NCBI RefSeq assembly: GCF_001510655.1
Contig: NZ_LMVC01000002.1
Coordinates: 455,700 to 519,699 of the forward strand
DNA: 64,000 bases
Direction: 5' to 3'
Source of the DNA: Fictibacillus sp. FJAT-27399
GTDB lineage: Bacteria > Bacillota > Bacilli > Bacillales > Fictibacillaceae
Positions 25,523-33,772 of the stretch are shown here, in pieces. The position numbers and the translations under genes were made by a program. The notes beneath the pieces are model-generated. The model worked only from the letters and a program-made list of their open reading frames with translations. It did not search any database and was not told the origin of the DNA. Within the stretch, counting starts at the first letter, position 1, and the number at the start of each line of letters is the position of its first letter.

Positions 25523-27121
25523 ATGGGAACGTTATATTCGAATGGCATCATTTACACGCTTGCTCAAGAAGGTGAGACCGTAGAAGCGGTATATGTAGCA
25601 GGCAAAACAATAAAAGAAACTGGAACAGCTCAGTCGTTATTAAAAAAGTACAGCGATGAAATTGATTCATCTATTGATCTGGGAGGGGCTGTGATGTTTC
25701 CTGGGTTTGTAGACAGCCATCTTCACATCATCGGACATGGAGAGAAGCTGATCAGAAGAGATCTGTCTCATTTTACTTCAGCAGAAGAGATGGGAGACTA
25801 TCTAAAAAGCGAGGCAGAAAAAGAAAAGCCAGGAAATTGGATCATCGGTGATGGATGGAATGAAAATAATTTTTTGGACAGAAAGATCTTCCATAGGCTT
25901 GAGCTTGATGAGCTGTCACCTCATCATCCAATGCTCCTTTCACGTGTTTGCCGACATGCTTTTTTGGCCAACAGTGCAGCCTTGGAACTTGCGGGAATTA
26001 CGAAAGAAACAGAAAATCCTCCGGGAGGCATTATCGTCCGTGATGTAAACGGTGAGGCAACAGGTTATCTCCTGGACAGCGCTGCAGACCTTGTCAAAAA
26101 GGCTGTGCCGCCTGTGACGGAAAAATACATATCGAATGCCCTAACTTCTTCTGTGCATGATTTGCTCTCATTAGGGCTTACAGGAGGACATACCGAAGAC
26201 TTAGGGTATTACGGCGGCTTTGAAAAGACGGTGTCCGCATTCAGGAGAGTGCTGAATGGTGATTCTATAAAATTTAAAGCACATCTTCTTGTTCATCATA
26301 GTGTGGTCAGTGATTATCAAGAATCAAAGCTTTCCGACACAGATTCTCCGTATATTGAATTTGGGGCAATGAAAATCTTCAGTGACGGAGCGTTCGGAGG
26401 CCGAACCGCGCTGTTAAGCAAACCGTATAACGACGCTCCGGATACTTCAGGTGTTGCAATCCATCGGCCGGAAGAGTTAAAAGAACTTGTTCACCTTGCA
26501 AGAAATCATATGATGGCTGTCGCTGTCCATACGATAGGTGATCTTTCCTTAGAATACACACTTGAGGCGATCCGGGCACATCCGGCCGTAACCGAGAAGA
26601 GGGACCGGATCATTCATGCTGGACTCGTCAGGCCTGATCTGATTGAGCAAATGAAACAGCTGCCGATCGTTATCGATATACAGCCAAGCTTTGTTCCGTC
26701 TGATTTTCCATGGCTGATCGAAAGGTTAGGCCTTGAAAGAATACCGTATGCATTAGCATGGAAAACCCTCATTGATCATGGGCTTCACTGTGCAGGCGGT
26801 TCCGATGCTCCAATAGAGGCAGTGAATCCATTAGAGGGAATTTACGCTGCGGTGACAAGGAAAAAACCGGATGAGAACCATGAAGGGTATCAGAAGGAAG
26901 AAAAACTTACAGCCTACCAGGCGGTTCAACTGTATACCGCGGGAAGTGCTTATGCGATCAGCAAAGAACATACAAGAGGACGGATCGAAGCGGGATTCGA
27001 AGCGGATTTTACTGTGCTGGACAGAGATATCCTTGCCAGTGATCCGAATGAAATCCTCGAAGCAAAAGTCCTTTATACGATCATTGATAATTCGATCGAA
27101 TTCAGCGCCTTCCACCACTAA
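25523..27121 (+). CDS. ytcJ: Amidohydrolase (YtcJ-like)
   Basis: Metal-dependent hydrolase of 532 aa of the amidohydrolase-3 type. The zinc-binding DSHLHIIGHG lies near residue 70; later come FSDGAFGGRTA, AVHTIGD, IIHAGL and GGSDAPIEAVNPLEGI with the catalytic Asp. Homologues hydrolyse N-acyl or formamide bonds, but the substrate of YtcJ is not known to me. The start at 25523 has AAAGAGGTG upstream and gives the family N-terminus MGTLYSNGIIYT; the frame is open back to 25463. Monocistronic, with a following terminator. Confidence 0.85.
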   Translation: MGTLYSNGIIYTLAQEGETVEAVYVAGKTIKETGTAQSLLKKYSDEIDSSIDLGGAVMFPGFVDSHLHIIGHGEKLIRRDLSHFTSAEEMGDYLKSEAEKEKPGNWIIGDGWNENNFLDRKIFHRLELDELSPHHPMLLSRVCRHAFLANSAALELAGITKETENPPGGIIVRDVNGEATGYLLDSAADLVKKAVPPVTEKYISNALTSSVHDLLSLGLTGGHTEDLGYYGGFEKTVSAFRRVLNGDSIKFKAHLLVHHSVVSDYQESKLSDTDSPYIEFGAMKIFSDGAFGGRTALLSKPYNDAPDTSGVAIHRPEELKELVHLARNHMMAVAVHTIGDLSLEYTLEAIRAHPAVTEKRDRIIHAGLVRPDLIEQMKQLPIVIDIQPSFVPSDFPWLIERLGLERIPYALAWKTLIDHGLHCAGGSDAPIEAVNPLEGIYAAVTRKKPDENHEGYQKEEKLTAYQAVQLYTAGSAYAISKEHTRGRIEAGFEADFTVLDRDILASDPNEILEAKVLYTIIDNSIEFSAFHH

Positions 27122-27133
27122 GCCATATACAAA

Positions 27134-27170
27134 AACAACCAACCCGCAACTACCGGGCTGGTTGTTTTTT
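27134..27170. terminator. Terminator between ytcJ and the small minus-strand gene
   Basis: Stem AACAACCA / TGGTTGTT with inner CCG / CGG and a T-run on the plus strand; usable from both sides. Confidence 0.8.
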
Positions 27171-27190
27171 GTTAGAAGCTATCTTTGAGC

Positions 27191-27376
27191 TTATAAGAAA
27201 CTTCTCCTGACTTTATGCCAAAACGAGTTGTCTTTGAGTTTAACCGTTTTTACTTTTCGATCGGACAGCTCAAAACGGATCACTTCTGAATGCCTGATGC
27301 TTAGTGCTTCATTATCAATGCCGATGATTGGGTACTGGTTATTGTCCTGTTCAAACTTAAATGTCAGCTTTCTCAT
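27191..27376 (-). CDS. Small hypothetical protein (61 aa)
   Basis: I do not recognise this frame. It encodes 61 aa with alternating charged and hydrophobic residues and a basic C-terminus (SFWHKVRRSFL), consistent with a small folded beta-rich protein, with no membrane segment. The ribosome site is weak (GAAAGAG about 6 bases before ATG). It fills a gap between ytcJ and ytfI that would otherwise be 346 bases, and it ends at a terminator that also works in its direction. Both points favour a real gene. A chance frame cannot be excluded. Confidence 0.45.
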   Translation of the reverse strand: MRKLTFKFEQDNNQYPIIGIDNEALSIRHSEVIRFELSDRKVKTVKLKDNSFWHKVRRSFL

Positions 27377-27467
27377 TGCTCTTTCACTTTGTAAATCCTT
27401 TTGTGAATCGAAACAGGTTTATTTTTCTTTATGCCGACCATAATGGTAATGAAAGGAAGTATGGCCT

Positions 27468-28148
27468 GTGATGATTTTTTTTATCGTACTCATTATTTTA
27501 CTGCTCTTATTTATCATTCTGCTTTTTTCAACAGTACACGTTTCCTTTTTATACACACACAAAGGGGACGATGATTTTTTGCGTATTAAAGTTTCCCTGT
27601 GGAAAGTGATCTCCTATTCTGTCGTGGTGCCCGAAGTTAAAGTCAATACTTCCGAAAAAAAGATTGAAGCGAAAAAAAAATCAAATGGGGCTGCAGGGGT
27701 CAAAAAGAAGAAAACAAAAATCACCGTACAGACCATTAAGGAAAGCTACAGGAAATACAGCAGGCTCCTTGTCCATGTGACGGGCTTTTATAGAATTCTT
27801 CGCCGATTCTTAAAGAAAGTTACAATTTCACAGGTAAGGTGGGACAGCCGTTTCGGCCTTGGAGATGCGGCTTCAACAGCTGTTGCATCAGGCATGGTCT
27901 GGGCTTTAAAAGGCAATGCCCTTGGCATGCTGTCGCACTTTGTTTCTTTAAAAGGAGTGCCTTCCATTCAGGTCATACCTGTTTATCGAGGGACTCTTAC
28001 GCAAACCAGGCTGTCCTGTATGATTTCTTTTAAAATCGGGCATGCTATTGTCGTCATGTTACAGATGTTGAAACATTGGAGAAAAATAAGCTCCAGCAAA
28101 AGTAAAAAATCAAAAAAATATATAGCAGGAGGAACATCACATGTCTGA
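27468..28148 (+). CDS. ytfI: DUF2953 membrane protein YtfI
   Basis: A 226-aa protein with a strongly hydrophobic first 25 residues (one membrane helix), a basic Lys-rich linker around residues 55-85, and a conserved C-terminal half containing RWDSRFGLGDAASTAVASGM, the mark of DUF2953. Function unknown. Its fixed partner is the GerW-family gene ytfJ, which it overlaps by 8 bases, so translation is probably coupled and a sporulation role is likely by association. GTG at 27468 and ATG at 27471 are both possible after GAAAGGAAG. Confidence 0.85.
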   Translation: MMIFFIVLIILLLLFIILLFSTVHVSFLYTHKGDDDFLRIKVSLWKVISYSVVVPEVKVNTSEKKIEAKKKSNGAAGVKKKKTKITVQTIKESYRKYSRLLVHVTGFYRILRRFLKKVTISQVRWDSRFGLGDAASTAVASGMVWALKGNALGMLSHFVSLKGVPSIQVIPVYRGTLTQTRLSCMISFKIGHAIVVMLQMLKHWRKISSSKSKKSKKYIAGGTSHV

Positions 28149-28632
28149 GCATCCTATTGAAGGCCTTATGAAAACGGCGATGGAAAATCTAAAACAAATG
28201 ATCGATGTGAATACCATTATCGGCGATCCGGTAGAAACGCCTGATGGAAGTGTAATCTTAACTGTTTCCAAAGTAGGTTTTGGCTTTGCAGCAGGAGGAA
28301 GTGAATTCAGCAGCGGTGATCATCAAAGCCAGGGTGGAGGCCAGCAAGGCCAGCAGGATTCCGGTGAAGAACTTCCGTTTGGGGGAGGAAGCGGCGGCGG
28401 TGTTTCCATCACTCCGATTGCTTTTTTAATCGTTGGTTCAACAGGTATCAAAACCATTCACTTGGATAACAGCACTCATCTTTATGAACGCCTTCTAGAT
28501 TTGGCTCCAAGTGTTGTGGAAAAGATTCAGCATATGATGAACAACCGAAACAGACAAAGAAACGTTCAGCAAAACCAAAATCAGCAGCAAAAGCAAAATC
28601 AACAGCAAAATCAACAGCAAAACCCTTTTTAA
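28141..28632 (+). CDS. ytfJ: GerW family sporulation protein YtfJ
   Basis: A 163-aa protein of the GerW/YtfJ family, made in the forespore under sigma-F in B. subtilis and linked to germination. It has the conserved HPIEGLMKTAMENLKQMIDVNTIIGDPV start, VSKVGFGFAAGGSEF and SITPIAFLIV. Two low-complexity parts stand out: a Gly/Gln/Ser linker near residues 60-90, and a C-terminal tail of about 25 residues made almost only of Gln and Asn. ATG with AGGAGGAACATC. Ends at its own terminator. Confidence 0.9.
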   Translation: MSEHPIEGLMKTAMENLKQMIDVNTIIGDPVETPDGSVILTVSKVGFGFAAGGSEFSSGDHQSQGGGQQGQQDSGEELPFGGGSGGGVSITPIAFLIVGSTGIKTIHLDNSTHLYERLLDLAPSVVEKIQHMMNNRNRQRNVQQNQNQQQKQNQQQNQQQNPF

Positions 28633-28633
28633 G

Positions 28634-28660
28634 TTAACTGTCCATCAGTTAGCTTTTTTC
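28634..28660 (+). terminator. Intrinsic terminator of ytfI-ytfJ
   Basis: Stem AACTG / CAGTT, extended by TTA / TAG-type pairs, followed by six T. The following 180 bases hold no gene; a hairpin with CTCTCA / TGAGAG arms lies at 28750-28788. Confidence 0.65.
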
Positions 28661-28836
28661 TTTTCATCTTTACCGCTTTTCGTCTCTAACCAGGCGCTTC
28701 ACCATTACTTGATCCAGCTTCAACTGGCCAAAAGCTTGGTCGTTTCACTCTCTCACCCCAACACAAAGACAGTGTTGAAGTTTGAGAGTTCCAACGTCTC
28801 ACGCTTTTCAACGGCCGTTTCAGCATTACGTATTAT

Positions 28837-28865
28837 TTGCACAATCGCTTTCTTCGATATATTAT
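28837..28865 (+). promoter_or_regulatory. Sigma-A promoter of tpx
   Basis: TTGCAC (28837-28842), a 17-bp spacer and TATTAT (28860-28865), with a start about 30 bases before the gene. Confidence 0.7.
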
Positions 28866-28901
28866 GAAACTTGTACATAATCATATAAAGGAGGCTTTTT
28901 C

Positions 28902-29399
28902 ATGGGAGTAACATTTAAGGAAAAACCGGTTACGTTAGCAGGGAAGCAAGTAAAGGCTGGTGACCAGGCTCCAGATTTTAAGGTTCTGGCCAACGACATG
29001 TCAGAAGTGACACTAGCGGATTCTAAAGGATCTGTTCGATTGATTTCTGCCGTACCTTCCATTGATACAGGCGTTTGTGATGCGCAAACTCGCCGTTTTA
29101 ACGAGGAAGCGTCGAAATTGGATAATGTTAAGATCTTAACTGTCTCAGTGGATCTTCCATTCGCTCAAAAACGCTGGTGCGCCGCTGCTGGTGTAGAGAA
29201 CGTGCAGACACTTTCTGATCACCGTGATTTGTCTTTCGGCCAAGCTTACGGAGTGGCGATTGAAGAATTGCGCCTCCTTGCACGGGCTGTTTTTGTCGTA
29301 GACAGTTCAGACAAAGTCACTTATGTGGAATATGTGGATGAAGTGACCAACCATCCAAATTATGAAGCTGCCATCGAAGCTGCAAAAGCTGCTAATTAA
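28902..29399 (+). CDS. tpx: Thiol peroxidase (atypical 2-Cys peroxiredoxin)
   Basis: Reduces hydrogen peroxide and organic peroxides with thioredoxin. The 165-aa protein carries the peroxidatic Cys59 in [15 protein letters not shown] and the resolving Cys93 in QKRWCAAAG, the Tpx spacing. Also visible are GDQAPDF and [18 protein letters not shown] with AAAGGAGG upstream; own promoter and terminator. In B. subtilis the tpx gene likewise lies between ytfJ and ytxK. Confidence 0.97.
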   Translation: MGVTFKEKPVTLAGKQVKAGDQAPDFKVLANDMSEVTLADSKGSVRLISAVPSIDTGVCDAQTRRFNEEASKLDNVKILTVSVDLPFAQKRWCAAAGVENVQTLSDHRDLSFGQAYGVAIEELRLLARAVFVVDSSDKVTYVEYVDEVTNHPNYEAAIEAAKAAN

Positions 29400-29405
29400 A
29401 CGAAA

Positions 29406-29435
29406 AACTCCGGAGGCATGCTCCGGAGTTTTTTA
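29406..29435 (+). terminator. Intrinsic terminator of tpx
   Basis: Perfect 11-bp stem AAACTCCGGAG / CTCCGGAGTTT with loop GCATG and a T-run. Confidence 0.92.
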
Positions 29436-29525
29436 ACGGTGTTCCATCTCCCATGTAACGCTTCATTGATTAATATAGAACGAAACGCATGCTGAATGCG
29501 GGGTAAGGATATAGGAGGAAGTAAT

Positions 29526-30518
29526 ATGAGCAGCCTTTCGAATGTAGAGAAGCTTTTTACGGTTATTGATCAGTCATCTGAGAGAATTAAACAAGAAGAA
29601 GAATTAACCTATCTTGAGGCGCTTGTGGATACAGGTGAAAACTTATTTCATCAAGAGATACCGGAAGACGTATCACAAGTGACAAAAGCTTTTTTAGAAA
29701 AAGAATACGCGAAAATCAATCTCGAAACGATGGGAGCTGAAGAAATTCGGAAAGCATTCCAGCTCGCCGTCTTAAAAGGAATGAAAGAAGCCATACAGCC
29801 GCATCATGCCATGACACCGGATGCTGTAGGTCTCTTTGTTGGGTACCTTGTACAAAAACTCATGCAGCAGAAGAAAGAATTTGTGCTTTTGGATCCCGCA
29901 GTCGGATCGGGCAACCTGCTTACAACAGTTTTGAACCAGTTTGGCGAAGAAGTCCAAAGCTTTGGTGTTGAAGTGGATGAGACGCTGCTGCGATTAGCTT
30001 GGATCGTCGCCAATTTGCAGAAACATAATGTAGAATTATATCATCAGGACAGCATTAAGCCTTTGTATGTAGATCCTGTAGATATCGTTGTTGCGGATCT
30101 GCCTGTTGGCTTTTATCCAGGGGATGAAACTGCGAAAGAATTCAAGGTATTTGCAGAGAAGGGCCATACGTACGCACATCATTTACTCATCGAACAAAGC
30201 ATCAATTATTTAAAAGAATCCGGCTTTGGCGTTTTCCTCGTTCCTAATTCGTTGTTTTCGAGCGAACAAGCTCATTTGCTTCAAGACATGCTGAAGGAAC
30301 GTGCAGTAATTTTAGGCATGATCCAGCTGCCAATGTCGCTCTTTAAACAGGAAAGCCATGCAAAAAGCATTCTGCTGCTGCAAAAAAACGGAGAACACAC
30401 CATCAAACCAAAACAGGCACTCCTTGTTAATTTGCCATCCTTTTCTAAAAAGCAAGCGATGGGGAGCGTAATGAGCCAGATGAATGCGTGGTTTAGCTCT
30501 GAACTAAAACGTTCATAA
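29526..30518 (+). CDS. ytxK: Class I SAM methyltransferase-like protein YtxK
   Basis: A 330-aa protein of the N6-adenine methyltransferase fold. A helical N-terminal part (residues 1-95) precedes the SAM-binding motif LLDPAVGSGNLLTTVL. The position of the catalytic NPPY/F motif reads VVADLPVGFYPGDE, so the usual Asn-Pro-Pro is DLPV. No recognition domain or restriction partner is present. Homologues precede ackA in Bacillus and, as part of the late competence operon, in streptococci; substrate unknown. ATG at 29526 with ATAGGAGGAAG. Confidence 0.9.
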   Translation: MSSLSNVEKLFTVIDQSSERIKQEEELTYLEALVDTGENLFHQEIPEDVSQVTKAFLEKEYAKINLETMGAEEIRKAFQLAVLKGMKEAIQPHHAMTPDAVGLFVGYLVQKLMQQKKEFVLLDPAVGSGNLLTTVLNQFGEEVQSFGVEVDETLLRLAWIVANLQKHNVELYHQDSIKPLYVDPVDIVVADLPVGFYPGDETAKEFKVFAEKGHTYAHHLLIEQSINYLKESGFGVFLVPNSLFSSEQAHLLQDMLKERAVILGMIQLPMSLFKQESHAKSILLLQKNGEHTIKPKQALLVNLPSFSKKQAMGSVMSQMNAWFSSELKRS

Positions 30519-30648
30519 TAAAAATGATGAAAAACTCCTTCTGTGGAAACGAATTCATTTCTGAATATAATGAATATGCCTGGAAAACACTTAACAAACT
30601 TGAAATAAGTGTGCAAGGGTGTTTAAATGGTTAAGGATATTATGAATT

Positions 30649-30690
30649 TATAATGGGAAAGAAGTTCATGTCATTCGTGCACTTCTTTTT
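30649..30690 (+). promoter_or_regulatory. ackA upstream region: -10 box followed at once by a terminator-like hairpin
   Basis: TATAAT at 30649-30654 without a convincing -35, followed by AGAAGT (30659-30664) pairing with ACTTCT (30680-30685) and six T. The hairpin may terminate ytxK, or sit at the very 5' end of the ackA transcript. A loose cre-like TGGAAACGAATTCA lies at 30544-30557 with two mismatches, too far upstream to be persuasive. Confidence 0.4.
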
Positions 30691-30716
30691 TCATTGCAGT
30701 TAAGGAGCTAAAAAGA

Positions 30717-31907
30717 ATGGCTAAAATTATCGCAATCAACGCTGGGAGTTCTTCACTGAAATTTCAGCTGCTTGAAATGCCTGAAGAGAAAGTTCTAACA
30801 AAAGGTGTAGTTGAGCGTATCGGATTAAATGACTCCATTTTTACCATTGAAGTAAATGGAGAAAAAATAAAAGAAGTAACAGATATTCCTGATCATGGGG
30901 TAGCAGTTAAAATGCTGCTTGAAAAATTGACGGCGGCCCACCAGGTCATCTCTTCTTATGATGAGATTGAAGGGATCGGGCACCGTGTTGTTCATGGCGG
31001 TGAAAAGTTCAATGATTCAGCTGTAATCACTGACCAGGTCTTGGAGGAAATTGAGGAACTGTCTTTCTTGGCACCTCTTCATAATCCGGCGAACGTTGTC
31101 GGTATCAGAGCGTTCAAAGAAATTTTGCCAAACGTACCGGCTGTGGCTGTTTTTGACACGGCGTTTCACCAATCCATGCCTGAGCTCTCATTTTTGTATA
31201 GTTTACCATATGAATATTATGAAAAGTACGGCATCCGTAAATATGGTTTCCATGGTACCTCTCATAAGTATGTTACAGAACGTGCAGCTGAACTGCTTGG
31301 CCGTCCGGTCGAACAGCTTCGCCTTCTATCCTGCCACTTAGGTAACGGTGCGAGTATTGCTGCCATTGAAGGCGGAAAATCCATTGACACTTCTATGGGC
31401 TTCACGCCATTGGCGGGTGTTACGATGGGAACGCGTTCTGGAAACATTGACCCAGCATTGATTCCTTATATCATGCAAAAAACAGGCCAAACGGCTGAAG
31501 AGGTACTAAACGTTTTGAATAATAAGAGCGGAATGCTAGGTGTATCAGGCTTCTCTTCTGATCTTCGTGATATTGAGCAGAAGGCAAATGAAGGAAATGA
31601 AAGAGCAGAACTTGCTCTGGAAGTTTTTGCTTCCCGAATCCATAAATACATCGGTTCTTATGCTGCTCGTATGGCTGGCATCGATGCGATTATCTTTACA
31701 GCTGGAATTGGTGAAAACAGTGATACCATTCGTGCGCGTGTTCTTCGCGGTTTAGAATTTATGGGCGTATACTGGGACCCTGCATTAAACAAAGTACGCG
31801 GAAAAGAAGCATTCATAAGCTATCCTCATTCACCGGTTAAGGTTATTATCATACCTACGAATGAAGAAGTGATGATTGCAAGAGATACAGTAAGACTATC
31901 TAAATAA
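30717..31907 (+). CDS. ackA: Acetate kinase
   Basis: Interconverts acetyl phosphate plus ADP with acetate plus ATP, the ATP-yielding step of overflow metabolism. The 396-aa ASKHA-fold enzyme shows the N-terminal [57 protein letters not shown] and [12 protein letters not shown] with AAGGAGC. In B. subtilis ackA is activated by CcpA, which is encoded at 3.1 kb here. With acsA in the same window, both routes between acetate and acetyl-CoA are represented, except pta. Confidence 0.98.
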   Translation: MAKIIAINAGSSSLKFQLLEMPEEKVLTKGVVERIGLNDSIFTIEVNGEKIKEVTDIPDHGVAVKMLLEKLTAAHQVISSYDEIEGIGHRVVHGGEKFNDSAVITDQVLEEIEELSFLAPLHNPANVVGIRAFKEILPNVPAVAVFDTAFHQSMPELSFLYSLPYEYYEKYGIRKYGFHGTSHKYVTERAAELLGRPVEQLRLLSCHLGNGASIAAIEGGKSIDTSMGFTPLAGVTMGTRSGNIDPALIPYIMQKTGQTAEEVLNVLNNKSGMLGVSGFSSDLRDIEQKANEGNERAELALEVFASRIHKYIGSYAARMAGIDAIIFTAGIGENSDTIRARVLRGLEFMGVYWDPALNKVRGKEAFISYPHSPVKVIIIPTNEEVMIARDTVRLSK

Positions 31908-31918
31908 TAATGTTAATA

Positions 31919-31949
31919 GAGCTGGTATCAGGTACCAGCTCTTTTTTTA
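31919..31949 (+). terminator. Intrinsic terminator of ackA
   Basis: Perfect 9-bp stem GAGCTGGTA / TACCAGCTC with a run of seven T. Confidence 0.92.
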
Positions 31950-32052
31950 TAGGTATCCAACTTTCACTTTTCATGTTGGGATACGGGGCGTTGGTAAAAC
32001 TCTTCTGCCGGTTTTTTGTTTTTATGGATCAAAAGAATGTATAATACTATTA

Positions 32053-32236
32053 AGAAAAGCGTAAGTGCCTTGCTTAGGTTCGAAAAGCGCTGGAACTCTT
32101 ATACAGCAACACGCTTTTTGTGTTGTGGGAGTGAAGCGACCAAAGACGAATTGTTCGATTCGTCCTCAGAGGACCAATGCAGAAAACAAGAAACATGTTT
32201 TCTGCCCTAGGCACTGAAGCTAGACAGCACTTCGAC
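32053..32236 (-). repeat. GTCTAGCT-CAGCGC repeat family, copy B
   Basis: Reverse-oriented copy beginning GAAAAGCGTAAGTGCC and ending GGCACTGAAGCTAGACAGCA. It contains hairpins AACACGC..GTGTT, GTCCTCAGAGGAC, and a long GCAGAAAAC / GTTTTCTGC. It fills most of the 371-base gap between ackA and the EcsC gene; a 64-codon frame inside it is not credible. A perfect TATAAT lies at 32040-32045. Confidence 0.65.
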
Positions 32237-32278
32237 AGATATCATCTTATAAATGTGCAAATGGCAGGAGGTTGAATT

Positions 32279-33115
32279 GTGAGCTTAACTTCAAGAGAGG
32301 AAAAAGTATGGCAATCCATCACCCAGTGGGAGTCCAGTTATTTTGATTATGAGCCGACAGATTTTGAAGCGACCTATGAACGATGGATTAAAAATCAGCT
32401 GAACCAACTGAACCCGGCACTCATTGAAAAAATGAATAATTTCATTGATTCTGCATTGTTTCATGTTCACGCATTGATTCAGAATTCAAGATACCAAACG
32501 GATGTAAGAGAGAGGCTGCTGTCAGAAGCACGTATTTTTAATCCCGAAGTGGAGATTATTGAAGATTTACAATCATGTACGATTGATCAGCTTACATATA
32601 TTGCGCAGCAGCAAATCGCAAGAAGCCGGATGCTTTCTTTAGCGCAAGGGGGGCTTTCTGGAACAGGGGGACTCTTGCTGCTCGGGATGGATATACCGGC
32701 AATGATTGCTTTGCAAGTACGTTCCATACAATACATCGCAATGAATTACGGATATGATATACAGAAACCGTCTGAAATGATGATGTCGTTGAAGGTATTT
32801 CATGCTTCCACGCTTCCAAAACGGTATCAGTATGTAAGCTGGAACGAACTCCTTGAGGAGATTTCGAACGGTGAGCGTGATTCGTTCTTTTATGTTGGTG
32901 ATGAATCCGTTGCAGATGTATCCTGGCTTTCTATGCCGCTTAAACAGGGAATGAAGGGAATCATTATTACCATGCTCAAGAAAAAGATGGTACAGGGTAT
33001 TCCTTTGCTTGGTGTTTTGTTTGGAGCTGCCATGAACTATCAAAAGTCCAGAGAAGTAACAGAATTCGCTCAAAAATTTTATCAAAAGCGTTTTCTTTTG
33101 GAGAAACAATCATAA
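32279..33115 (+). CDS. EcsC family protein
   Basis: A 278-aa protein of the EcsC family, named after the third gene of the ecsABC locus; biochemical role unknown. A helical N-terminal half (ITQWESSYFDYEP, residues about 15-27) leads to a Gly-rich hydrophobic segment (GGLSGTGGLLLLGMDIPAMIALQVRSIQYIAMNYGYD in pieces, near residues 123-160) that could contact the membrane. A second hydrophobic stretch, GIPLLGVLFGAAMNYQ, follows near the C-terminus. Start is GTG with AGGAGGT 6 bases upstream. It replaces moaB, which sits in this interval in B. subtilis. Confidence 0.85.
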   Translation: MSLTSREEKVWQSITQWESSYFDYEPTDFEATYERWIKNQLNQLNPALIEKMNNFIDSALFHVHALIQNSRYQTDVRERLLSEARIFNPEVEIIEDLQSCTIDQLTYIAQQQIARSRMLSLAQGGLSGTGGLLLLGMDIPAMIALQVRSIQYIAMNYGYDIQKPSEMMMSLKVFHASTLPKRYQYVSWNELLEEISNGERDSFFYVGDESVADVSWLSMPLKQGMKGIIITMLKKKMVQGIPLLGVLFGAAMNYQKSREVTEFAQKFYQKRFLLEKQS

Positions 33116-33135
33116 TTAGTATGCATACAGCATAC

Positions 33136-33170
33136 AAAAACACCCAGAATCTTTATCCGGGTGTTTTTGT
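33136..33170. terminator. Bidirectional terminator
   Basis: Stem AAAAACACCC / GGGTGTTTTT between the EcsC-family gene and the convergent 104-aa gene. Confidence 0.88.
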
Positions 33171-33232
33171 ATCCAATGATGTAATGGATAGCTCCATTGC
33201 GAGGATTTTAACAGGGCACTTGTGCTATTCTT

Positions 33233-33547
33233 TTATAAATGCAGCTTTAAGTTAATATCTTGATGGGTTCTGTACCAAAGCCATAAATCATTAATTACAG
33301 ATGCTAGTTCAGCGATCTCCCAATTGAGTTTGCATGAGCGTTCGAAGTTTTCTTCAACACCGAGCTGATCCTGTTTTGTATTGATGATCTGTTCAATGTC
33401 GTGGATTCGGTCAGGAATGGTACCCCGTATGGATTCCCATTGTGCCAATATTCTTTCCTGTCTGGCGGGAGCGTAGTCTTCCCAAGCCTTTTGCAATAAG
33501 GGAAGCTCAATGCCAAGCCGTTCATTAAAAACAAATTCGGTTGCCAC
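33233..33547 (-). CDS. Conserved-looking hypothetical protein (104 aa)
   Basis: Not recognised. It encodes 104 aa, mostly helical and acidic, without membrane segments or cysteine motifs beyond one Cys. Aromatic-rich patches include LWLWYRTHQDINLKLHL at the C-terminus and KAWEDYAPARQERIL near residue 20. The GTG at 33547 is chosen because AGAGGTG lies 6 bases upstream; the frame is open to 33556. Convergent with the EcsC gene and divergent from argG. Codon use resembles its neighbours. It is probably a real small cytoplasmic protein; function unknown. Confidence 0.7.
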   Translation of the reverse strand: MATEFVFNERLGIELPLLQKAWEDYAPARQERILAQWESIRGTIPDRIHDIEQIINTKQDQLGVEENFERSCKLNWEIAELASVINDLWLWYRTHQDINLKLHL

Positions 33548-33593
33548 GTGTATCACCTCTTCTTTATTTTACATGAAAAAGCATGTTGCTGCG

Positions 33594-33611
33594 AATGAAT
33601 AAAAACTAATA
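33594..33611. promoter_or_regulatory. Candidate ARG box (ArgR/AhrC operator) upstream of argG promoter
   Basis: AATGAATAAAAACTAATA resembles the AhrC consensus (ATGAATAAAAATTCA type) over its left half and centre. It ends 24 bases before the -35 box. Confidence 0.5.
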
Positions 33612-33635
33612 TTTATACATTTTGATAAATAATTA

Positions 33636-33664
33636 TTGAAAAAATACTCTAATGTTGTTATAGT
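33636..33664 (+). promoter_or_regulatory. Sigma-A promoter of argGH
   Basis: TTGAAA (33636-33641), exact 17-bp spacer, TATAGT (33659-33664). The transcript should begin near 33671, giving a leader of about 100 bases. Confidence 0.75.
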
Positions 33665-33684
33665 GGTTTCAGAAGATATAATCT

Positions 33685-33719
33685 GAAGTTGCAGTGAGCA
33701 GCTTCTTTTATTTTTATTT
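33685..33719 (+). terminator. Terminator-like hairpin inside the argG leader
   Basis: GAAGTTGC (33685-33692) pairs with GCAGCTTC (33698-33705), one G-U pair, loop AGTGA, followed by TTTTATTTTTATTT. It lies between the promoter and argG, so it can only act on the argGH transcript. An upstream TTCAG (33668-33672) can pair with CTGAA (33683-33687), competing with the left arm. Confidence 0.6.
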
Positions 33720-33722
33720 ATG

Positions 33723-33740
33723 AATGTATAAAAATTTATA
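33723..33740. promoter_or_regulatory. Candidate second ARG box in the argG leader
   Basis: AATGTATAAAAATTTATA matches the AhrC-type consensus at about 13 of 18 positions by my alignment, lying between the leader hairpin and the argG start. Confidence 0.45.
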
Positions 33741-33772
33741 ATTAAGTATTTTAATGCAAAGGAGTTTTATAG

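Noticed and set aside
28663-28836. Extra copy of a dispersed repeat before tpx (GGCGCTTCAC, AGCTTCAACTGG)
   Set aside because: Only short words match the GTCTAGCT family; neither end is present.
29526-30518. ytxK as part of a restriction-modification or defence system
   Set aside because: No specificity or nuclease gene adjacent, catalytic motif altered, and conserved tpx-ytxK-ackA housekeeping order.
30544-30557. cre for ackA (TGGAAACGAATTCA)
   Set aside because: Two mismatches and about 110 bases before the only visible -10 box, beyond the usual activating position.
32016-32210. 64-codon frame between ackA and the EcsC gene
   Set aside because: It falls in the GTCTAGCT repeat copy B and has no ribosome site.
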